From: an uncultured bacterium
GTDB taxonomy: Bacteria; Bdellovibrionota_C; UBA2361; CAKMMH01
Length of the DNA: 11,169 nt
Assembly: GCA_927798255.1 (NCBI GenBank)
Contig: CAKMMH010000043.1
Span: 1 to 11,169, forward strand
Reading direction: 5' to 3'
Shown here: piece by piece, positions 6,783 through 11,169 of the stretch
Position numbering within the stretch: the first letter of the stretch is position 1
How the letters are laid out: the number at the start of each line of letters is the position of its first letter
Program-made: the position numbers and the translations under genes
Notes under the pieces: model-generated
What the model was told of the DNA's origin: nothing
The model's database searches: none
The model's input: the letters and a program-made list of their open reading frames with translations, nothing else

Positions 6783-7601
6783 TTAAAATTCAGAAATTAA
6801 CGGATCAGTTCCATTATTAAACTCTCTATAATCTGATATTCCATCATTATCTGTATCTTTAGTATAAGGATTAGTTCCAAGTACTCTTTCAAGTTCATCA
6901 CTAAGCCCATCATTATTAGAATCTATAGCAACAGCGTTATTTAAAGCGTTATTAATGTCCTCTGGACTTACCCTATCATAAAGTCTTGTTCTTTGGATAT
7001 ATGGAAATGAAGTTGACGAATTAACATCTGTATCTAATTCTAATTCAAGTACATCTGAGTATCCATCACCATCACTATCTTGAAACATTGAATCATCATT
7101 CATATCTTCATCATCAGAATCGTTGTCAATATCATCATTGCCATACAATGTATTAAAATCATTATCTGAATCATTATCGTTAAATGCATTACCAAGCCAG
7201 TTATAATTTTCTCCTTCTTGAGATAAATCCTCTAAATCTTCGAGTAAATTATTCATATTTAAACGAGCTTTAACATTCTGACTACTTCCTTGCACGATAT
7301 CATCACCATCTTCTTCTTCATCAAATGAATCAGCACCATATAAATCATCTGTGAACTCATCAGTATTAATAGGCGTTCTAGTTGGGGTTCTCGTTGTATC
7401 CCCCTCATCTTCACCTCCTTCTTCACCTCCATCTTCATCTCCTTCTTCATCTCCTTCTTCATATCCTTCTTCAGTCGCTGTCGCAGTTGGAGTGCTAGTA
7501 GGTTGCTCTTCAAATAAAATATAATCTTCTCTACAACCTTTTGTTGCGCTAAGAGACATATAACAAAATATCAAAAGAACGATACTTAAAATTTTTTTCA
7601 T
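6783..7601 (-). CDS. Exported acidic protein with EF-hand/TSP3-like calcium loops
   Basis: The protein has 272 residues from the chosen ATG (7599-7601), which has AAAGG about eight bases upstream; a longer frame would start at a TTG five codons earlier with no reason to prefer it. A signal peptide is clear (MKKILSIVLLIFCYMSLSA), followed by TKGC with C23. The cysteine could be lipidated, but Lys at -2 is unusual, so cleavage after Ala is also possible. A Thr/Pro linker and a Glu/Gly/Asp low-complexity tract (43-69) encoded by 12-bp repeats follow. Then comes an extremely Asp/Asn-rich middle, and three DxDxDGxxDxxE-type calcium loops at about 175-186, 227-238 and 249-260, with GTNPYTKDTDNDG typical of TSP3 repeats. 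It is probably an extracytoplasmic calcium-dependent structural or adhesive protein; its specific role is unknown. It is the first gene of the minus-strand run that includes the ATPase. Confidence 0.85.
   Translation of the reverse strand: MKKILSIVLLIFCYMSLSATKGCREDYILFEEQPTSTPTATATEEGYEEGDEEGDEDGGEEGGEDEGDTTRTPTRTPINTDEFTDDLYGADSFDEEEDGDDIVQGSSQNVKARLNMNNLLEDLEDLSQEGENYNWLGNAFNDNDSDNDFNTLYGNDDIDNDSDDEDMNDDSMFQDSDGDGYSDVLELELDTDVNSSTSFPYIQRTRLYDRVSPEDINNALNNAVAIDSNNDGLSDELERVLGTNPYTKDTDNDGISDYREFNNGTDPLISEF
7405..7476 (-). repeat. In-frame 12-bp tandem repeats encoding the EEGD-like tract
   Basis: Six imperfect 12-base units follow each other in exact phase: 7405-7416, 7417-7428, 7429-7440, 7441-7452, 7453-7464 and 7465-7476. 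The plus-strand consensus is CCTTCTTCATCT. Each unit encodes four residues (EEGY, EEGD, EEGD, EDGG, EEGG and a variant). As the unit is a multiple of three, gain or loss of copies keeps the reading frame, so the linker length could vary between strains. The strand is strongly pyrimidine/purine biased. Confidence 0.85.
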
Positions 7602-7784
7602 AGAAAAACCTTTCAAAATAAAGTTATTAAATCCATATTAGAAAAATATTACTACTATACTAACTATATATTTGATAAAAAAAACTGAATAAAGGATTTA
7701 AAAAAATTACTTTTTACTGTAAATTTTTGTAAAATTTATGTAAATTATCGGAAACAAAAGAAGATTTTTATTATCTAAATTTAC
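7602..7784. promoter_or_regulatory. Divergent regulatory region with three TGTAAAWTT direct repeats
   Basis: This spacer lies between the divergently transcribed TSP3-like gene and the zinc-ribbon gene. TGTAAATTT starts at 7718, TGTAAAATT at 7728 and TGTAAATTA at 7739, that is, spaced 10 and 11 bases, about one helical turn each. The first copy overlaps the 11-base palindrome TTTACTGTAAA (7713-7723). The cluster lies about 40-65 bases upstream of the zinc-ribbon ATG, a plausible operator position. Promoter hexamers are not clear enough to call in such AT-rich DNA. Confidence 0.35.
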
Positions 7785-8018
7785 ATGACAAACGAAAATT
7801 ATAATAATAAGAAAAAAGAATGGAAAATTAGAGCAAGCAAGAAACAAGCAATTGTTCCTAATTATTTTGAAGTGTATCCTAATAAAGTTGAAATAATTTG
7901 CGGCAACTGCAATCATGCTTACAGTAGAAGTCTTATTATTAATCTTGATGAACCAACGTTTGTTTGTCCAAATTGTGGTGTAAAGAATTGGATTCCATTA
8001 AAATATGATTTAAAATAA
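7785..8018 (+). CDS. Small zinc-ribbon protein, function unknown
   Basis: This is a 77-residue protein with a basic N-terminus (NNKKKEWKIRASKK at 7-20) and a single zinc ribbon of two CxxC knuckles: C39-G-N-C42 and C61-P-N-C64, separated by 18 residues. The second knuckle is followed by GVKNWIPLKYDL. The knuckle pattern indicates structural zinc binding, and the lysine-rich start would suit nucleic acid contact, but no named family was recognised. An in-frame TAA at 7776-7778 fixes the ATG at 7785 as the first possible start; there is no good Shine-Dalgarno. Translated shadows on the other strand lack these motifs. The next gene on the strand, the YaeQ homologue, starts 101 bases later, so the two may be co-transcribed. 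Confidence 0.75.
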   Translation: MTNENYNNKKKEWKIRASKKQAIVPNYFEVYPNKVEIICGNCNHAYSRSLIINLDEPTFVCPNCGVKNWIPLKYDLK

Positions 8019-8119
8019 CAAGCTAATAACAATCTTTTTGTTTTTTACGTTATTATTTAAAACATATAGTATATTTATAGCAATAAATTATATTAAAAAG
8101 GTAATATTAATATTAAAAA

Positions 8120-8701
8120 ATGAGCTTCATAGATGGATTTTACACATTTAACATAGATTTAGTGAATGTTGAAAATAACATTTATGATAAGTTATTTTTA
8201 AAAATCCCCAAGCACCCTAATGAATCATTTGAAGAACTTATAAGTAAAGTGCTAGCTTATTGCCATTCATATAAAAAAGAGCTTACATTCTCAGACGGAT
8301 ACTTTTCCCCGTCAGACCCAACTATTTGGCAAAAAGATGTCATAGGAAATATTTTATCTTGGATACAAGTTGGAGCCCCTTCTTATAAAAAAATTCATAA
8401 AGCAATTCAGCAAAACTCAGAATCAACATTTAAAATTTATTTTTATGACGAAAAAGAACCTAATGAATTTTGTTATGATTTTCGTTCTGTGAAAACACAA
8501 GATTTTAACAAAATTAAATTTTTTTTAATTGATAATGAATTTGTAGAGAAACTAACAGAAAACATATCAACTAGAATGAATTGGAATATTAGCTTTATTG
8601 ACGATATGTTATACCTTCATTGGGATAAACTAGAATTTGAAAGCAAAATTGTTGAGTTAAATATTTGGGATATTTACCAAGAAACAATTGCAAACTTGTA
8701 A
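8120..8701 (+). CDS. YaeQ-family protein (PD-(D/E)XK-like fold), possibly degenerate active site
   Basis: The 193 residues align by eye with Escherichia coli YaeQ (about 181 residues) along most of the length. Matching points include IPKHPNESFEELISKVLAY (family ARHPSET..RLLAW), FSDGYFSPSDPTIW (family GL..DDEPEAW), the WIQVGAPSYKKIHKA segment (family WIELGLPDERRIKKA) and a C-terminal LYLHW plus LELNIW-like strand. YaeQ has a fold resembling PD-(D/E)XK nucleases; its cellular function is not established. In this copy the acidic residues of the ID-WIE stretch are Leu79 and Gln83, which would weaken a nuclease role. An in-frame TAA at 8114-8116 makes the ATG at 8120 the first possible start; the Shine-Dalgarno is weak (AAAAGG about 18 bases away). 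It converges on the glycosyltransferase gene with a 12-base gap. Confidence 0.85.
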   Translation: MSFIDGFYTFNIDLVNVENNIYDKLFLKIPKHPNESFEELISKVLAYCHSYKKELTFSDGYFSPSDPTIWQKDVIGNILSWIQVGAPSYKKIHKAIQQNSESTFKIYFYDEKEPNEFCYDFRSVKTQDFNKIKFFLIDNEFVEKLTENISTRMNWNISFIDDMLYLHWDKLEFESKIVELNIWDIYQETIANL

Positions 8702-8713
8702 TATCAATTTTTC

Positions 8714-9412
8714 TTAATGATTAAAAAATTTAACTTTAAAAATTGAAAAGAACATATTTAAAGGATCTCTAACTCCTTTAACCTTAGAGCCTTTAATATT
8801 ATTCCAAACTACAGGCACTTCTTTTATTGAAAATCCATTTTTCTTAGCTTTATGCAAAATCTCAATATCAAAAGCAAAACCATCAAGAGATTGATTCGCA
8901 AAAACAATATCTGCTGCCTTTTTACTAAACAATTTAAAGCCACATTGCATATCAGTTAAATCTAATCCTAGTATTTTGTTGACTAAAAAATTAAATATTC
9001 TTCCTCTAAATTTACAAAAAGCACTAGTCTTAATTATTGAATCCTTCATCGTACGAGAAGCTATTACGACATCATTTCCATTTTTAAGTTCTGGAAGCAT
9101 TTTTAATATTTCTTTAAAAGGAGTAGCGCCATCTGCATCAGCAAACATCTTATAATCACCAATTGCCTCTAACATACCTGTTTTTACAGCAAACCCCTTC
9201 CCTTTATTCTCTGAATTATTAATTAATTTAATGTTTTTAAAATCTGTAAAAAAATCCTTTATAACATTTACAGTATTATCCTTACTTCCATCATTAACGA
9301 CAATAACTTCAGAATCGATGTCATTTTCATTAAGAAAAGTTTTAAGATCAAGAAGCATTGCGGGCAACCTCTCTGCTTCATTATATGCTGGTATAACAAT
9401 TGATAGCTTCAT
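8714..9412 (-). CDS. GT2 family glycosyltransferase, dolichyl/polyprenyl-phosphate sugar transferase type
   Basis: The 232-residue protein has a complete GT-A fold pattern: IVIPAYNEAERLP (5-17), VVNDGSKDNT (38-47), NKGKGFAVKTGM (69-80), the metal-binding ADADGATP (91-98, with D92 and D94), TDMQCGFKLF (153-162) and GFAFDIEIL (178-186). The GATP and the QCGFKLF/FDIE motifs are those of dolichyl-phosphate beta-glucosyltransferase (ALG5-like) enzymes, which move a sugar from a nucleotide donor to a lipid phosphate at the membrane. No C-terminal transmembrane pair is present, as in the short members. The acceptor and sugar are unknown. The gene seems to be a single transcription unit: it converges on YaeQ and diverges from the membrane protein gene. 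No clear Shine-Dalgarno precedes the ATG. Confidence 0.92.
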   Translation of the reverse strand: MKLSIVIPAYNEAERLPAMLLDLKTFLNENDIDSEVIVVNDGSKDNTVNVIKDFFTDFKNIKLINNSENKGKGFAVKTGMLEAIGDYKMFADADGATPFKEILKMLPELKNGNDVVIASRTMKDSIIKTSAFCKFRGRIFNFLVNKILGLDLTDMQCGFKLFSKKAADIVFANQSLDGFAFDIEILHKAKKNGFSIKEVPVVWNNIKGSKVKGVRDPLNMFFSIFKVKFFNH

Positions 9413-9514
9413 AATTAATCTGTATAATAACTAACGTTTTAGTAATTTTAACATTTTTTTTAATATTTAAACACATAAAATTTATATTTTTCGATTAACT
9501 GTATAAAAGGACTC

Positions 9515-9526
9515 TTGTATGTACAA
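9515..9526. promoter_or_regulatory. Short inverted repeat in the divergent region 9413-9601
   Basis: TTGTATGTACAA consists of 5-base inverted arms (TTGTA/TACAA) around TG, about 75 bases upstream of the membrane protein start. It lies in the 189-base region between divergent genes, which is otherwise AT-rich without clear promoter boxes; a GTATAAAAGG at about 9500-9509 is a possible -10 region. The palindrome is short and may be chance. Confidence 0.25.
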
Positions 9527-9601
9527 AAAAATATGTTTTTATGCATTAAGAACCATTATAAACATAAAAATTAGTAACTTTTGATATAAGGAGACAACAA
9601 T

Positions 9602-10411
9602 ATGGAGGAACCAAAAACATACCAAACTAAACTTGTTAGTGACAAATTTAGTGCATTTTCAATTTTAAGCGATGCTTGGGACGTAACAAAAATTAAAAAG
9701 GTTAAATCAAGAATAATTTTATCATTAATAAAATACGAAATTTTATCATATTTAGCAGTAATTTTTTTTATATTTATAAGTTTCATGGTAACTTTAACGA
9801 TTTATCCAAATCTTGCAGAAGTGCCAGAGAATGGACCTGATCCACTTATGTCCCCTAATAGATATATATTATCATGTTTGCCATCACTTTTAGGAGTAAT
9901 TATATCCCCATTAATTTGGCAAAGATCACTAAATTTAATTAGATATGGTGAAATTAATTATAAAAGATTATTTAGAAATTTAAAAAATCCACTAATTTAT
10001 ATAACATCATGCGTTGGAATATATATCCTAGGATTAGTATTACCTATTATCTTAACATTTACATCAGGATTTTTAATCGAGAAAATATTCTCACCAAGCA
10101 TAGATAATGATAGGCTATACGGCCTATGTTTTTTAGTTTCTGTCCCTATCACTGTGATCATATCATTCTTAACAATGTTTACAAATATCATAGTATTAGA
10201 AAAGACTTGCAAAAAATTTAAAGATATTTTTACTAGTATGCTTATTTCAGCATCTCATGTTAGAAAACACTTTCTAACGTACCTTGGGTTAACAATTATA
10301 ACATTTATATTAGCATTTTTATCAATATTAACAATTGGAATTGGATTTTTATGGACATTACCACTTATAATGAATATGTTTGCTGTAGCATATGAAAAAG
10401 AAAATTTTTAA
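9602..10411 (+). CDS. Polytopic inner-membrane protein of unknown function
   Basis: The 269-residue protein has five or six predicted membrane segments (about 46-68, 89-107, 130-155, 172-199 and a long hydrophobic stretch 225-262 that may be two helices). A polar N-terminus of about 40 residues precedes them. The end, LTIGIGFLWTLPLIMNMFAVAYE, resembles the last segment of DUF975-like and related bacterial membrane proteins, in which a TxGxGxxWxxP motif precedes a helix and a short cytoplasmic tail. That is a resemblance by eye, not a firm assignment. No catalytic motif is seen. The ATG has the best Shine-Dalgarno in the window, AAGGAG at 9588-9593, eight bases upstream. It is followed by an intrinsic terminator, so it is transcribed separately from holA. 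Confidence 0.85.
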   Translation: MEEPKTYQTKLVSDKFSAFSILSDAWDVTKIKKVKSRIILSLIKYEILSYLAVIFFIFISFMVTLTIYPNLAEVPENGPDPLMSPNRYILSCLPSLLGVIISPLIWQRSLNLIRYGEINYKRLFRNLKNPLIYITSCVGIYILGLVLPIILTFTSGFLIEKIFSPSIDNDRLYGLCFLVSVPITVIISFLTMFTNIIVLEKTCKKFKDIFTSMLISASHVRKHFLTYLGLTIITFILAFLSILTIGIGFLWTLPLIMNMFAVAYEKENF

Positions 10412-10454
10412 TATTTAAAATTTATTCTACAATAATATTTCTAAATTAACCTTT

Positions 10455-10479
10455 AAAGGCGCTTTTTAAGCGCCTTTTT
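10455..10479 (+). terminator. Rho-independent terminator after the membrane protein gene
   Basis: AAAGGCGCTT (10455-10464) and AAGCGCCTTT (10468-10477) form a perfect 10-bp stem with a TTT loop, followed by further T residues and CCTTTTAT. It is 43 bases after the stop codon and stands out as a GC-rich island in AT-rich DNA. The T-run is on the plus strand, so it terminates plus-strand transcription. Confidence 0.92.
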
Positions 10480-10500
10480 CCTTTTATATTTTTGATATTT

Positions 10501-10521
10501 CTAGACTTTTTTTAAGTCTTA
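10501..10521 (+). other. Small inverted repeat in the holA leader
   Basis: AGACTT (10503-10508) pairs with AAGTCT (10514-10519) around five T residues; outer bases CT and TAG extend the stem with one bulge. It lies about 20 bases before the holA ATG, where no good Shine-Dalgarno is seen. It could be a weak leader hairpin or a chance palindrome; no T-run follows it. Confidence 0.3.
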
Positions 10522-10541
10522 GAGTAAACTTTTTAAACAAT

Positions 10542-11169
10542 ATGGAGCTTATAAAACCTATTAACAAAACTATTTTAGATAAAATAAATAAAAATGAAGG
10601 AGCCACATTTTTAACTATTCAAGAAAGTAGTTATCAAAAAGAATTTATTACTAATGAGATATTATCAAAATTTCCAAATAAAGAAGTTATTAAAGTAAGA
10701 AGCGATGAGTTAAATTTAAAAAAAATTGAGTCACTATCTATAAATCTTTATGAAATATCGATTCTTTGCCCAATTAAAATCTTTATCTTAGAAGATATAA
10801 ATGAAATAAAAACTGAAATTCAAAAAAAACTTTTAGAACTCCTATCTGTAATTCCTGAATATGTTATTGTTATCTTAACAGCAAAAACTATTAATAAAAC
10901 AAATCCTATATATAAACAATATGCTAAAAACAACCTTATTATTGATAACACTGTTACACAAATCGATATAGAAAAATGGATAACGACAGAGCTAAAAAGA
11001 ATTAATTTAAAAGATTACCCCGCAAACCTTCCATCATTAATTATTCAATCCGGTGAAAATAATATTGATGCTATAAGTGAAATTTTAAATTACTTAGAAA
11101 TTTATATAAAAGAAGATAAGATTACGCTTCAAGAATATGAAAAATTATTTCCATCAAAAAATACAATTT
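10542..11169 (+). CDS. holA: DNA polymerase III subunit delta (HolA), 3' part beyond window
   Basis: HolA is the clamp-loader subunit that opens the beta sliding clamp during replication. The first 209 codons are present and the frame is open at the right edge; the family is usually about 330-350 residues. The beta-sheet region has KIFILEDINEI and an LLELLSVIPEYVIVILTAKTINKTNPIYK stretch, equivalent to the family's 'lv.l...k...kl.k' segment, and the characteristic IEKWITTELKRINL (about 145-158). After it comes the NIDAISEILNYLEIYIKEDKITLQEYEKL helix pair, typical of delta domain II. Identity by eye is moderate because the gene is AT-rich and divergent. The ATG at 10542 is 63 bases after the terminator, so holA has its own promoter, which is not obvious in the sequence. 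Confidence 0.85.
   Translation, partial: MELIKPINKTILDKINKNEGATFLTIQESSYQKEFITNEILSKFPNKEVIKVRSDELNLKKIESLSINLYEISILCPIKIFILEDINEIKTEIQKKLLELLSVIPEYVIVILTAKTINKTNPIYKQYAKNNLIIDNTVTQIDIEKWITTELKRINLKDYPANLPSLIIQSGENNIDAISEILNYLEIYIKEDKITLQEYEKLFPSKNTI

Noticed and set aside
7259..7513. Minus-strand alternative frame with a lysine/methionine-rich repeat product
   Set aside because: It is the shifted frame of the 12-bp repeats in the TSP3-like gene, whose own frame has a signal peptide and calcium loops.
7602..7616. A TTG start five codons upstream for the TSP3-like gene
   Set aside because: The ATG at 7599-7601 has AAAGG at proper spacing and gives a standard signal peptide start; the TTG would overlap that Shine-Dalgarno.
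8024..8055. Possible terminator after the zinc-ribbon gene (TAATAAC/GTTATTA)
   Set aside because: The stem is only seven AT-rich pairs with an 18-base loop and no proper T-run after it.
9231..9434. Plus-strand open frame antisense to the glycosyltransferase
   Set aside because: The minus-strand frame carries all GT2 motifs; this one has none.

Overview
The window is AT-rich DNA with standard stop codons, densely packed with genes and apparently chromosomal. It comes from a flagellated, very likely Gram-negative bacterium. The clues are flagellar hook genes behind a sigma-54-type promoter, a type II secretion/type IV pilus ATPase, a YaeQ-family protein (best known from Proteobacteria) and a calcium-loop (TSP3-like) exported protein with a Thr/Pro-rich linker. 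The lineage cannot be fixed from the sequence alone; a low-GC delta-proteobacterium/Bdellovibrionota-like or uncultured relative would fit.

Layout. Bases 1-1609 (minus strand) hold flgD followed by the 5' two-thirds or so of flgE, which runs off the left edge. A good sigma-54 promoter candidate lies at 1679-1694. Bases 1912-7601 (minus strand) hold five genes in one direction: TSP3-like exported protein, GspE/PilB-type ATPase, recJ, an HD-domain phosphohydrolase and a CPBP-type membrane protein. Gaps are 72, 68, 17 and 34 bases, so an operon is possible. A divergent region of 183 bases then separates these from two plus-strand genes, a small zinc-ribbon protein and a YaeQ-family protein. YaeQ converges on a minus-strand GT2 glycosyltransferase (8714-9412). 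A plus-strand polytopic membrane protein (9602-10411) ends at a strong intrinsic terminator, and holA (DNA polymerase III delta) starts after it and is cut by the right edge.

How the genes fit together. Only flgD-flgE form an obvious functional pair: FlgD is the hook cap and FlgE the hook subunit. The rest mixes housekeeping replication and repair genes (recJ, holA) with envelope genes (secretion/pilus ATPase, Ca-binding exported protein, glycosyltransferase, membrane proteins).

The most unusual non-coding signals are: two degenerate 7-bp-period repeat arrays placed exactly at the 3' ends of flgD and the CPBP gene; a perfect 11-bp inverted repeat directly before the ATPase start codon with the only Shine-Dalgarno-like bases in its loop; and helically spaced TGTAAA repeats in the 7602-7784 divergent region. 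Two proteins, the CPBP homologue and YaeQ, seem to lack residues conserved in their families. I found no clear new multi-gene system, CRISPR array, insertion sequence or RNA gene.
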